A DNA stretch of 64,000 nt from Cronobacter universalis NCTC 9529 (GCF_001277175.1 NZ_CP012258.1:65778-129777), one strand, 5' to 3'. Positions 39,430 through 49,430 are shown, counted from the first letter of the stretch. Program-made: numbers and translations. The notes: generated by a model from the letters alone, not told the origin.

Positions 39430-39515
39430 AATTCCTTTTTACACATATGTATTAGCATATTTGTTAAGTATTTTTCCGGCGCAAAAGCCGTAGTTTTTCA
39501 GTCAAGGAGAGCGGT

Positions 39516-40799
<1,284 letters not shown>

Positions 40800-40843
40800 C
40801 CTGGTCCAGGGCGCGGCAAAACGCGCCCTGACGGAGAACCCTG

Positions 40844-41257
40844 ATGACACCGATTACGATTTACCATAACCCGGCCTGCGGCACCTCACGCAATACGCTT
40901 GGCCTTATCCGCAACAGCGGCGTGGAGCCGACCATTATTCTTTATCTGGAAACGCCGCCGACGCGCGACGAGCTGAAGACACTGATTACGGAGATGGGAA
41001 TTAGCGTGCGGGCGCTGCTGCGCAAAAATGTCGAGCCGTATCAGGCGCTCGGGCTGGACGATGAGAAAATCAGTGACGAGGCGCTACTGGACGCGATGCT
41101 GGCGCACCCGATTCTTATCAACCGCCCGATTGTGGTAACGCCGCTCGGTACCCGGCTGTGCCGTCCGTCAGAAGCGGTGCTGGCTCTTCTGCCCGATCCG
41201 CAGCAAGGCCCGTTTACCAAAGAAGATGGCGACGTTGTCATTCCGCCTGCGCCCTGA
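40844..41257 (+). CDS. arsC: Glutaredoxin-dependent arsenate reductase
   Basis: The 137-residue protein has the catalytic cysteine C12 in YHNPACGTSRN and the arginines in RPIVVTPLGTRLCRPSEAV. It reduces arsenate to arsenite using glutaredoxin, for export by ArsB. Length and motifs are those of the plasmid R773/E. coli class. Confidence 0.97.
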   Translation: MTPITIYHNPACGTSRNTLGLIRNSGVEPTIILYLETPPTRDELKTLITEMGISVRALLRKNVEPYQALGLDDEKISDEALLDAMLAHPILINRPIVVTPLGTRLCRPSEAVLALLPDPQQGPFTKEDGDVVIPPAP

Positions 41258-41843
41258 TGCAATTGGGCCTTTAGCAACCTGGCAACAGCCACCGCCCAGT
41301 CGCGATGCCTTTCCGACGTCTTCTTCGTTTAACGTTCAGTTCACTCAGGTGACAAATGCGGTAAACAGTTCAGTAAGGCGCCGGATAAATGCGTACAGCC
41401 GCCAGACGCTGCGCCTCATAATGACCGGCTGACCTGCTGAATCGCACATCACCCTCACCGTTTCCTGCTTCTGGTCGGTCGGCGTCATATCGGCCCGGAG
41501 CCAGCTGTAAAGCTTCTTTGTCGGGTATGGCTTCTGACGCCCTGACTGCTTCAATTTTAAATGCTTAAAAGCAACGCTTATTACGCTTTTGCACACCCCG
41601 AGTAAATCGCCACCAATGCATTCTCGTTGTTTGTTGATCCAGTGGCAGTTTAAAATGTACGCATTTGAATTAATAAATATCCTTACTCTCTTTAATAAAC
41701 CTGACAAGATACAAAAACAAACACTGGATTGTATATTAATACATATTTTTAACCCCTCTAATACACAGGCGTTTATATATTAGTGATCTGGAGCTTCAAT
41801 AGCAGGATCGTATACTAATGGAAATTATGAAAGGGAGGGTTAT
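41258..41843. other. Interval after arsC, start of the low-GC region, with a possible gene remnant
   Basis: No clear gene. On the minus strand 41345-41707 a 120-codon frame (ending RRLTELFTAFVT) has coding-like composition in its second half, but no recognised family and no good start. It may be the tail of a lost phage or plasmid gene. The right half (41540-41840) is AT-rich and contains the promoter area of the Ail-like gene. No repeat boundaries were found. Confidence 0.4.
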
Positions 41844-42320
41844 ATGAAAATGAATATTTTGAAAGCCTTTATTGGGTTAAGCGTCTTATCATCAGCATAT
41901 GCATTCTCCGCAAATACAATTTCTTTGAATTTTGCCCAGGGCGCCATTCCTGGCGCTGACCACATAAGAGGGGGGAACATTCAATTAATGCATGATATTG
42001 ACAGCATCGGTGTGGCTGGCGCGTTTACCTGGATTGAGAAAACGAAAAGCGACAATTACGGAAAGATAAAATATGCTTCCGCTTCTCTGGGGCCAACGTT
42101 TAAGCTTTCAGACGCGATCACCAGTTACGGCCAGGCAGGCATCGCATGTGGTTCAAAATTCAAGGGAAGCCAGACAGAGCAAACTTATGGCCCCTCGCTA
42201 AGCGCAGGGATTAACGTACGGGCGAATAGCTACTTATCTTTCAATGCAGGCTATGAAGCGGGCTGGATCGAACATAAACAAATTAATATTCTTTATACTG
42301 GCTTTGGGTTCTCATTTTAA
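41844..42320 (+). CDS. Ail/Lom-type outer-membrane beta-barrel protein
   Basis: The 158-residue protein has a signal peptide (MKMNILKAFIGLSVLSSAYAFSA) and the eight-stranded barrel pattern of the Ail/OmpX/PagC family. It includes a strand with SASLGPTFKLSD, SLSAGINVRANSYLSFNAGYE and a terminal aromatic (YTGFGFSF). Members mediate adhesion, invasion or serum resistance. gggagg precedes ATG. Base composition is clearly lower in GC than the core genes nearby, consistent with acquisition. Confidence 0.8.
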   Translation: MKMNILKAFIGLSVLSSAYAFSANTISLNFAQGAIPGADHIRGGNIQLMHDIDSIGVAGAFTWIEKTKSDNYGKIKYASASLGPTFKLSDAITSYGQAGIACGSKFKGSQTEQTYGPSLSAGINVRANSYLSFNAGYEAGWIEHKQINILYTGFGFSF

Positions 42321-42359
42321 TAAACCATATATCACCATTAATTTTAATAAGCTCTCAAA

Positions 42360-42938
42360 ATGTACGACGCCAAAGCGATAATCACCATGAAAGATAAAAT
42401 AATATCAAAACCCAGCCGCAAATCTATAACCAAAGTATATGTTGTTACTGAAAACTATTATTTTTATTATGGTGTAAAGTGTCTGATTGAGGGCCATGTG
42501 CATTTGAGAGACAATTTAAAATTAGCAGAAAAATCATCAAAAATGCCGGATTTGATTTTTCTCGTGAGCGCTACAGAAAAAAAGATATTAATAACCGATA
42601 ACTACCTGCATTGTTACATAATATCTCAGTGCTGCTTAAAAAACACTCTGGTGCTACCATCAAATTATAATGCCCCAACGTACCTTGAATGTTTCGGGGA
42701 GTTTTACGATAAAAAATCAGAACATTACGAAAAGGTTTTAAAAAGATTATCCCCAAGAGAAACGATGCTTTTATCTTTATTTTCCTCAGGAATAACAGAT
42801 GATACCATTTCTACCAAACTACAAATACATAAAAAAACAATCAGCGCTCACCGTCAAAGTATTTTAAGCAAACTTAATCTAAAAAACCGGCATGAGCTTT
42901 ATTTATTCGCATTTGCATCCAAAGGCGATTCCTTATGA
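42360..42938 (+). CDS. LuxR-type (GerE) transcriptional regulator
   Basis: The 192-residue protein has an N-terminal receiver-like alpha/beta part without clear phosphorylation residues. The C-terminal HTH is typical of LuxR proteins: LSPRETMLLSLFSSGITDD, then STKLQIHKKTISAHRQSI and LKLNLKNRHELYLFA-like dimer helix. The architecture resembles fimbrial or CsgD-like regulators. No strong ribosome-binding site is seen; ATG 42390 is an alternative start. AT-rich. It overlaps a small membrane protein gene by 4 bp (ATGA). Confidence 0.75.
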   Translation: MYDAKAIITMKDKIISKPSRKSITKVYVVTENYYFYYGVKCLIEGHVHLRDNLKLAEKSSKMPDLIFLVSATEKKILITDNYLHCYIISQCCLKNTLVLPSNYNAPTYLECFGEFYDKKSEHYEKVLKRLSPRETMLLSLFSSGITDDTISTKLQIHKKTISAHRQSILSKLNLKNRHELYLFAFASKGDSL

Positions 42939-43090
42939 TACTTAAAGCCTTAGTTCTTATTATCACGGCGATTGTTCTTGCGTTCATGATTGTGCTTATG
43001 TTTTATTTAAACTATAAGCACAATGAAAAAAAAGATATCAGCGCCAATAAGAAAAGTTTTTTAAGAAAGCTTTTGCTCCCGCCTGAATAA
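42935..43090 (+). CDS. Small membrane protein coupled to the LuxR-type gene, 51 residues
   Basis: The frame starts in an ATGA overlap with the regulator stop and encodes MILKALVLIITAIVLAFMIV..., one long hydrophobic helix (residues 3-25). A basic cytoplasmic tail follows (HNEKKD, NKKSFLRKLLLPPE). Translational coupling suggests the two products act together. No family is recognised. Confidence 0.6.
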   Translation: MILKALVLIITAIVLAFMIVLMFYLNYKHNEKKDISANKKSFLRKLLLPPE

Positions 43091-43091
43091 T

Positions 43092-43732
43092 CTAAAACTT
43101 ACTGGGAAGGTTTTTCATGTCGATTAACCTTCCTCTGTTTATCTTAATATACCCACCATTACATAACTCCTTGAGGATCTTATTTAACGAACTGCGGGAA
43201 ATGCTGCTCCTCGACAAAATAAATTTAAATATAGATATTTCACTCCTCTCTCCGACTGGATAGCCCCAGATTATCTCCAGATTATCTCCAGATTATTTTT
43301 TATTATATTATAGGAGCTTTTAGAGCTAAATCTGGTATCGCGACAAAAGAAATCCATTGCGTAATCACATACCAGGAAATACATTTCTTTCCATAACGAA
43401 TTATTATCAATTATTTGAATAAACGTGTTTCCGCTCATCTCCAGGAGCACTGACTCCGTCGATGTTTTGAAATAATGAAAGGAGCGATAATCAATAACTG
43501 ACATCGCGCCAATCACTGTTGGCTCCTCAATAGATAATATAAGAATATCATCCACAATCCTGTACAGATCTAATTTACCTTCAAGAAGTATATAGACATA
43601 TTTTTTATCATGTACGTCAATGTTAATCCGTTGATTAGCAGCAGCCAAAACTTTTTTGCACCCATTCACGTTTTCAGTACAGGTGACAATAACATCAATT
43701 AATGTTTTATTTGTATAAATTCTCATCGCCAT
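43092..43732 (-). pseudogene. IprA/Crp-like regulator, frameshifted by an 11-bp tandem repeat
   Basis: From ATG 43732 a frame of 153 codons encodes a cyclic-nucleotide-binding-like beta-roll (KYVYILLEGKLDLYRIVDD, EEPTVIGAMSVIDY) and ends at a TAA (43273-43271) inside a tandem repeat. After the repeat, another frame continues GYPVGERSEISIFKFILSRS, then SISRSSLNKILKELCNGGYI, and ends LPSKF (TAG at 43094-43092), an unmistakable winged-helix C-terminus. Removing one 11-bp unit joins the two parts as LEIIWGYPVGERS and gives 209 residues, the usual length for IprA-like proteins. It is either a fixed loss of function or a reversible switch. Confidence 0.82.
43266..43296. repeat. 11-bp tandem repeat (2.8 copies) inside the IprA-like gene
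   Basis: CCAGATTATCT occurs at 43266-43276 and 43277-43287, with a third partial copy CCAGATTAT at 43288-43296. The first copy carries the premature stop on the minus strand. The unit length is not a multiple of three, so copy number sets the reading frame. Confidence 0.93.
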
Positions 43733-44145
43733 TACACTAAGTAAGCTATGCGGATTAGCGTCTCATGATATGTTTTTAATTCATGCAGACAAGTCCAAAT
43801 TTACACAAAATAACACTCAAAATAGTACAAATATAGAGACACTTATTTTAATGCCACTACTAATATTGGTAGTAAAAATTTCACCCTTACGCTCACCCAG
43901 GGCATGGCAATAAAATAACCCCTACGATAGCGTCAGGGGTTGCAAGTAAAGAATTTTTACCTTTTTTTGCTGGAAAAGTTTCTGACAAATGGAATAGAGT
44001 GACGGCTCAGGTATGCCTGCACATTGAGGTCAACATGGTATATCTAAAAAATGACGCAATGCACACCTGGGTAGCGCATTGCGTCTCTCTTAAAATTATT
44101 TATTTGCAAACCTTTATATCCATCTCACCGCTATTAAACTGTTAA
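43733..44145. other. AT-rich interval between the IprA-like and YciI genes
   Basis: It holds the upstream region of the IprA-like gene (43733-43870, very AT-rich) and a terminator-like hairpin for the minus-strand operon (43909-43941). No gene is supported. Confidence 0.45.
43909..43941 (-). terminator. Probable terminator of the YciI-azoreductase-hydrolase operon
   Basis: On the minus strand, AACCCCT...AGGGGTT (7 bp, 11-nt loop) is followed by ATTTTATTG. It lies 200 bp downstream of the last gene, so readthrough RNA would be long. Confidence 0.5.
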
Positions 44146-44457
44146 TTACCCAATTCGATTAGCAGCAGGAGCCCATTGCAGAGGAAAATCTTTTGAGCAT
44201 AAAGCCGGTTCTGTACTGACGATATCAATCTGCACGAGCCCATATTTAACAAAAGGATCTGAGCTTAAAAATTCCTCAACCACCTGGATGTCTTCTGAAT
44301 TGAAAAGGATATACCCGCCGCCCCCGTTTTTCAGAGGCCCTGCAAGGATGATCAATCCTTGAGCAAAGCCTTCAACAAGCCATGCTTTATGCTCGTCAAA
44401 ATGCATTTTAATTTCATCAGGCGTGTATAAATACGATAACGTTACTGAATGCAACAT
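44146..44457 (-). CDS. YciI-like protein
   Basis: The 103-residue protein has the ferredoxin-like YciI/Dabb fold pattern: HFDEHKAWLVEGFAQGLIILAGPL with the conserved H and the G-P turn, then GGGGYILFNSEDIQVVEEFL and SDPFVKYGLVQ (the conserved DPF). YciI-like proteins are small putative enzymes of unclear reaction. It is the last gene of the operon with an azoreductase and a hydrolase, 15 bp after the azoreductase stop. Confidence 0.82.
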   Translation of the reverse strand: MLHSVTLSYLYTPDEIKMHFDEHKAWLVEGFAQGLIILAGPLKNGGGGYILFNSEDIQVVEEFLSSDPFVKYGLVQIDIVSTEPALCSKDFPLQWAPAANRIG

Positions 44458-44472
44458 ATTATAACCCTATAA

Positions 44473-45096
44473 TTAATTGAGGTTTTCAATAATCAATGGA
44501 ATCTGCGAGAAAGCACTGTCTATCTGGTCCTGCCTAATTTCGGCGCCGCGCGACATGCCTTCCGCCCGTATATACTGCACAGACTTGACCCCCAGAAAGT
44601 TAAAGAAACTTTCCAGATACCGCTCCTGAAAATCCATATCTTCAAGAGGAAGATCTTTGTAAAACCCCCCACGGCAGGATGCAATAATCACCGTTTTATC
44701 TTTTACTAATCCGATCGGGCCATGTTCGGTATAGCGAAAGGTTTTACCTGGCTGAGCAATCCGGTCAAGCCAGGATTTAAGTTGACTGGCAACAGAGAAG
44801 TTGTACATTGGCGCACCAATAACAACGACATCGCTGGCAAGAAACTCATTCACTAACATGTCAGAAAACTGATGTTCTTTCGTGACGTTTTCGGAAAAAA
44901 AGATATCGCCCGAATCAGGCCGAAACCCCATTGCAATATCCCAGTTCATTTGCTGAATTTCGTCTTTAATTAAATCACGATAAGATACCTTTTCGACCCA
45001 AAAAGCTTCCCTGATGCTACGCACGATTTCCTGAGATAACTGTCGAGAAATTGAGTCTTCGCCTGCGATACTTGAATCAATATGTAGTATTTTCAT
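44473..45096 (-). CDS. FMN-dependent NADH azoreductase-like flavoprotein
   Basis: The 207-residue protein belongs to the AzoR/flavodoxin-2 family: MKILHIDSSIAGEDSISRQL at the N-terminus (FMN phosphate loop), GAPMYNFSVASQLKSWLDRI and the second FMN loop SCRGGFY. It reduces azo dyes or quinones using NADH. It is not the chromosomal azoR by context. The start is inside the preceding hydrolase gene (20-bp overlap), which indicates coupling. Confidence 0.88.
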   Translation of the reverse strand: MKILHIDSSIAGEDSISRQLSQEIVRSIREAFWVEKVSYRDLIKDEIQQMNWDIAMGFRPDSGDIFFSENVTKEHQFSDMLVNEFLASDVVVIGAPMYNFSVASQLKSWLDRIAQPGKTFRYTEHGPIGLVKDKTVIIASCRGGFYKDLPLEDMDFQERYLESFFNFLGVKSVQYIRAEGMSRGAEIRQDQIDSAFSQIPLIIENLN

Positions 45097-45889
45097 GACG
45101 CACCAGCTTCTTATTGGATGAAAGTTCCTCAGCCGCATCGCTAATGACTCGGACAATATCATCAGGATGTGAGATCATAGACAGATGTCCGGCATTTATC
45201 TGTTTTGTAGTAGCATGACTTTCTTTTGCAAATTGTCGCTGGACATCCGGGCTTAATGCCTGGTCATTTTCAGTTAATACATACCAGACAGGCTTTTCAT
45301 GCCAGGCCGCATGAATTATTTTTTCGCTAAAAGCGGATGCAGCAATGGGTTGCTGGACTGAAGCCAGTATTCGGGCCTGAGATTGCGGTATATCATTGGC
45401 CATTACTTGCTGGAATATTTCTGGTTCATCCAGCCAAATCAGACCATTTTCATCCGGCCGAAACGCGGGAGGTGAGTTATGATGGCGCGCCAGCGCATCT
45501 GCTGCTGACTCGCCGCTGTCAGGTAATATTGCAGACAGATAAACCAGCCCTTTAACCCTGGGATCATTTCCGGCTTGCGTTATTACCGCGCCGCCCCAGG
45601 AATGACCTACAAGCAGGACATTGCCTTTTTGCCTGGCCAGAACTCGTTCCGTTATTGTTACATCTTCTTTCAAAGACGTAAGTGAATTTTGTACAGCCGT
45701 AACGTGATAGCCCAGCGCCTGCAACTTTCCTGTCACTGCGTTCCAGCACGAACCATCAGTAAAAGCCCCATGCACGAGCACGATATTATTAATTTTCACA
45801 TCACCCTCCTGAGCGTGAGTGACTGATGCGATGCATAAACCAGCCATCAGGAAACTCCTGCGTAATAGCTGTCGCAAAACGTGATTCAT
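45077..45889 (-). CDS. Secreted alpha/beta hydrolase
   Basis: The 270-residue protein has a signal peptide (SFLMAGLCIASVTHAQ). It has the alpha/beta-hydrolase pattern: VLVHGAFTDGSCW (oxyanion loop), the nucleophile serine in LLVGHSWGGAVI, an acid in VLTENDQALSP and the histidine in NAGHLSMISHPDD. It resembles esterases of the EstC/salicylate esterase group common in proteobacteria. ggag precedes ATG. It is the first gene of the three-gene operon and divergent from a GlxA-type regulator. Confidence 0.85.
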   Translation of the reverse strand: MNHVLRQLLRRSFLMAGLCIASVTHAQEGDVKINNIVLVHGAFTDGSCWNAVTGKLQALGYHVTAVQNSLTSLKEDVTITERVLARQKGNVLLVGHSWGGAVITQAGNDPRVKGLVYLSAILPDSGESAADALARHHNSPPAFRPDENGLIWLDEPEIFQQVMANDIPQSQARILASVQQPIAASAFSEKIIHAAWHEKPVWYVLTENDQALSPDVQRQFAKESHATTKQINAGHLSMISHPDDIVRVISDAAEELSSNKKLVRHENTTY

Positions 45890-46004
45890 CAGAGAACTCC
45901 ATGAATGATTTACCGCCTGAGTCTATCTGAGTGCACAAATGCGTATGAAGTGTCCGGAGTGACATATAAGATGTAAAATCAGACATTATTAAGAGTGGAA
46001 CACA

Positions 46005-47003
46005 ATGCGTATTGCTCTTGTTGCCGTGCCGGGTAGCATGCGTTCAGCGCTGGCTGGATTAACAGACATATTCTGGCTTGCCAGCCATGTGGTGATGAAC
46101 AACCCTGTGTTGAACCGTAATGCGGATGCGTCAGCTCCGCTGTTTTCAACCCACATCGTTACCGCGGATGGGCTACCCGTGGAAGACGCGCAAGGCCGTC
46201 TGATTCAGGCTGACGCCGCTTTCTCGATGGATAAGGAATTTGACCTTATCGTCGCTACCGGAATGCGGCTTGATGAGCACCGCTATCCCGTTGATGTGGA
46301 AGCAATCAATGTAGCGGCGAAATGGATAAAACGTCACCACTCTTGCGGGGGGCGTGTCGCCGGTGTGTGTGCCGGCGGATTTATTCTCGCAGAGGCTGGG
46401 CTGCTCAATGGTCGAAACTGCGCCACAACCTGGTGGTTGTTCCATACGTTTAGAGAACGGTATCCGGCTGCAAAGCCTGCATGGGGTAAAACGCTTGTAG
46501 AAGATGGTACTGTTATCACTTCCGGCGGACCGCTTTCATGGATAGACCTCGCATTAAATGTGGTTAGCGCTTTTGCGGGGCCGGAGGCCGCAAAGCTCAC
46601 CACGGATATGGCAATAGCGGATGGCCAGCCGCTGTCACAGCATTTATATGCTCCCAGGGGATTCCTTAATTCGGTGCATCCGTTGCTGATGCAGGCTGAA
46701 CATCTGGTGCGTTATGGCAACCCATCGATTACCGTTGAACAGCTGGCAGCGGCGCTTAATATGACCACCCGAACTCTTCATCGAAAAATTCGCGACCTGT
46801 TACATGAGAGCCCTAAAAATTTCATTATCAGAGTTCGTATCGAGATGGCGACAAGGATGCTGGAAGACTCGGCGAAGACCGTACAGCAGATAGCTATTGA
46901 GTGCGGTTATAGCGATGAAGGCGCGTTTCGTCGCGCTTTTAACGCCGTAACGGGCATGTCGCCCATGCTGTATAAAAAATGGTTTAAAAATCGCAGCCTG
47001 TGA
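46005..47003 (+). CDS. GlxA-type AraC-family regulator (DJ-1/PfpI plus HTH)
   Basis: The 332-residue protein has an N-terminal DJ-1/PfpI-like domain (MRIALVAVPGSMRSALAGL, with the nucleophile-elbow-like cysteine in GRVAGVCAGGFILAEAGLL). A C-terminal AraC DNA-binding domain follows (SITVEQLAAALNMTTRTLHR and IAIECGYSDEGAFRRAFNAVTG). It is divergent from the hydrolase/azoreductase/YciI operon and probably controls it. No strong Shine-Dalgarno sequence is seen (gtggaacaca). Confidence 0.9.
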   Translation: MRIALVAVPGSMRSALAGLTDIFWLASHVVMNNPVLNRNADASAPLFSTHIVTADGLPVEDAQGRLIQADAAFSMDKEFDLIVATGMRLDEHRYPVDVEAINVAAKWIKRHHSCGGRVAGVCAGGFILAEAGLLNGRNCATTWWLFHTFRERYPAAKPAWGKTLVEDGTVITSGGPLSWIDLALNVVSAFAGPEAAKLTTDMAIADGQPLSQHLYAPRGFLNSVHPLLMQAEHLVRYGNPSITVEQLAAALNMTTRTLHRKIRDLLHESPKNFIIRVRIEMATRMLEDSAKTVQQIAIECGYSDEGAFRRAFNAVTGMSPMLYKKWFKNRSL

Positions 47004-47393
47004 CTTCGGTGCGGTTGGATACGCGTTTTATCATTCCCCCCCATTCGCCCGGCAGTGCAAAATATTCCCCTCTCTGGTTTACCCGCACCGGCAAAGATAT
47101 CCGTGACGGGCCACAGGCGAAACAGGGCCTCATCGACTGCGTATAAGTGGTTTTCACGGTATGCCGCGGCGCCATCGGGAACGTCAGCCGCCATCAAGGA
47201 TGTACTCCACGAAAATATGGGTTACAACGAATCGTTATGCCGTGTGTCAGACGGTGTGCTGGCTCTGTGCCCAATCCGCAGCCAGGCCCGCTTACCTGAG
47301 AAAAGGACAAAGTTGTGCGTGGGTATAAGTAAGAACGACAGGCGGTGGATGAGACCGCCGTCGGAGAGTGGCGCAGCGCCGCGAAATGCAGTT
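47004..47393. other. Interval without a supported gene
   Basis: Short overlapping frames exist on both strands; the minus-strand 46984-47175 frame has a protein-like end (LPGEWGGMIKRVSNRTE), but no start signal or family. It may be a remnant of a lost gene at the edge of the hcp region. Nothing else is seen. Confidence 0.4.
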
Positions 47394-48332
47394 TTACAAC
47401 CGGCTTGCGATATTCTGCAGAACGGTCATCTCTTCCTGAGAAAACTGCTTAGTGCCGCCGCGCAGCGTATTGAGCGTGATGTGCCACGGATTACCACGAC
47501 TGATAACCACTTTTGAGCGGATATCATAGTGCTGCGTCGCGAAATCCTCAGTGAGGAGCTTTTCCACCGGCGACAAATCGGCGTAGACCGTTGAGCCGCC
47601 AGGCCCTGCCGCGAAGCGGGCCGGGTGCGAGGCAAGACCGGATTCCAGCTGTGTTTTCGCCTTCGCCGGATCTTTCACCACCTTGTTATTGGTCTCTTCG
47701 AAAAACTTATTCACTTTATTACGCACTTTCACGGCTTTTTTGACGGTTTCCAGAAAGCGTTTGTTGTTCGCCGTCTGTCTGTCCGACAACGTATTGCGCA
47801 GGAGCACCAGCACCCCGCCCACGACGCCGCAAACACCCCCTGCGGCCAGAAATGCGGTGCGCACGCCCAGAGACGAAGCCGCGTTTGCCGCGGCGCTACC
47901 GGATGTGACCGTCGCGGCGACACCGGCGGACGCGCCAAACATCCCGCCGAGCCCTGTGATAATTTTACCGGCAAAATCATAGCTGATTTTAGTGGCTTCA
48001 TTATAAATGTTGCCCCCGCGCCCGCCCATGCGAGGAACGCGGGTATTATACCGGTCAAAGAACTGGCGGTTATTCTGAATAGTATTATTCGGTCCGGAAT
48101 TGAGTAATCCCATTTCCAGATCGCGCCCGCCGTTATTGACGCCAACAGGGCGGGAGCTGGCCAGTAATTGCTCATAGCTATACATCACGCTGCGTTCTTC
48201 AGCATTTTCAAACTGATACAGCATGTCATCATCGAGTTCATTCACGAAGTCGATAATGGTATGTATTTCTTGTTCATTAAAGTGGGACCGATCGGAAAGA
48301 AGGGCATTTATCATGGAGTTAATTTCTGCCAT
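47394..48332 (-). CDS. Hcp-linked glycine-rich hydrophobic protein, candidate type VI effector
   Basis: The 312-residue protein follows hcp by 18 bp, with its own strong ribosome-binding site (aaaggagtggcaag). The N-terminal 70 residues are acidic and helical. Residues 119-178 form a Gly/Ala-rich hydrophobic hairpin-like region (IITGLGGMFGASAGVAATV, FLAAGGVCGVVGGVLVLLR). A very basic helix comes next (VKKAVKVRNKVNKFF), and the C-terminal part is mixed alpha/beta. There is no signal peptide. The position and the glycine-zipper-like membrane segment suggest a pore-forming cargo carried by Hcp. No catalytic motif or known family is recognised, and no immunity gene is evident. Confidence 0.55.
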   Translation of the reverse strand: MAEINSMINALLSDRSHFNEQEIHTIIDFVNELDDDMLYQFENAEERSVMYSYEQLLASSRPVGVNNGGRDLEMGLLNSGPNNTIQNNRQFFDRYNTRVPRMGGRGGNIYNEATKISYDFAGKIITGLGGMFGASAGVAATVTSGSAAANAASSLGVRTAFLAAGGVCGVVGGVLVLLRNTLSDRQTANNKRFLETVKKAVKVRNKVNKFFEETNNKVVKDPAKAKTQLESGLASHPARFAAGPGGSTVYADLSPVEKLLTEDFATQHYDIRSKVVISRGNPWHITLNTLRGGTKQFSQEEMTVLQNIASRL

Positions 48333-48350
48333 CTTGCCACTCCTTTTTTA

Positions 48351-48833
48351 TCAGAGTTCTTTATTCTGTTTAATATCCCAGCCAGCTTTAGTTTCAGCGC
48401 CTTTGGTGCCCTGATTCGACTGTTCCCAGTAATGGAAATTCACTTTCGCGGCCTGGAAGTAGTAATTTACCAGTACCGTATCGGTTTGACCGACGCCGGT
48501 AAATTCCGTCCGGGTGACCAGCACATCTTCAAGAACGATTTTTGAATATTCCACCTGCTGACCACCGGCTTTACAGACAGAAAGCTCAACCTTATTGACG
48601 TGCTTACCGCTGGCGCAGAACTTAAGGATCGCGGGTGTGCCTTTATCCACAATGGCCTGCACGGCTAAATCCTGAAAGTTAACTTTACCGGCACCGCCGC
48701 CGCCACCCACAGCCATATTACCCGGCTGCGCTGCGCCCCAGTTAAAAGAGAGCACATCGATCCAGCTGGAATGGTTAGCATCTTTAGATTCGCCAGTAAC
48801 GCCTTCCACTTTCAGGAACATATCAATAGCCAT
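48351..48833 (-). CDS. hcp: Hcp, type VI secretion tube protein (orphan)
   Basis: The 160-residue protein is an Hcp1-type tube subunit: MAIDMFLKVEGVTGESKDAN, IDVLSFNWGAAQP, KVNFQDLAVQAIVDKGTP and YYFQAAKVNFHYWEQ. Hexamers stack to form the inner tube and bind effectors in the lumen. No other type VI structural gene is in the window, so it depends on a system elsewhere. aaggag precedes ATG. It is cotranscribed with the candidate effector. Confidence 0.93.
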   Translation of the reverse strand: MAIDMFLKVEGVTGESKDANHSSWIDVLSFNWGAAQPGNMAVGGGGGAGKVNFQDLAVQAIVDKGTPAILKFCASGKHVNKVELSVCKAGGQQVEYSKIVLEDVLVTRTEFTGVGQTDTVLVNYYFQAAKVNFHYWEQSNQGTKGAETKAGWDIKQNKEL

Positions 48834-49430
48834 GTAATACTCCTTGTTATCAGATAGCAGGTGAGAATTAAGCAGAGCCCGGAGGCAAATAATGCGGTTT
48901 CACTGTAAATTTATTCAAAAGGCTAAACAATACCGCCCCGGAAATTAAGACGAATCTCATTCGAATTATTTCCGCGTATATCCTGTATTTGTTTCATTTT
49001 TATTGCCGGAGCATTGCCGCTGCAAAAAAAATTAAATGTGCCGTAGCTCACAAAAAAACGCGGCTTGAGCAACAGCAAACGCATAATGACATTGATTAAC
49101 ATTAATAAGGAAAAATTATCATAGCGTTTACCGCTGCGTTTTATTTGAAATAATACGTTATAAAACAATCTTGTTTTACGTCTGGTTTGCCGGGTGAAAA
49201 AAATCGCACCTGCGATTTATCTTAAATCCCTTTCTTACTTAGAAAATGAAATATTAACAATGTTATTAGTTACCTTCAAAAATACCGTTTCGTTAATTCA
49301 GCAAAATCTTAAATTCGCTGCTATTCCGTCTCCCCCCTAAAAAAGGGGGGAAACTGATATAACGCTAAAGCGCACATCCACCCCGCCGATAAGCAACATG
49401 ATGCTATTTCAACCGGAAGGAGTTCGGAAA
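48834..49430. other. AT-rich interval between divergent hcp and the 271-residue protein gene
   Basis: About 600 bp with markedly low GC. It presumably holds the promoters of both flanking genes. A hairpin CCCCCC-TAAAAAA-GGGGGG lies at 49332-49350, about 80 bp before the right-hand gene; it lacks a U-tract on either strand. A minus-strand frame at 48923-49168 has no start signal or family. Confidence 0.45.

Noticed and set aside
41345..41707. 120-codon minus-strand frame after arsC
   Set aside because: No ribosome-binding site or recognised domain; mentioned only as a possible remnant.
43266..43296. CRISPR-like repeat
   Set aside because: Units of 11 bp are directly adjacent without spacers; it is a simple tandem repeat.
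48923..49168. 81-codon minus-strand frame upstream of hcp
   Set aside because: No start signal and no family; it occupies the likely hcp promoter region.
49332..49350. C6/G6 hairpin as an intrinsic terminator
   Set aside because: No U-tract follows on either strand and no gene ends there.
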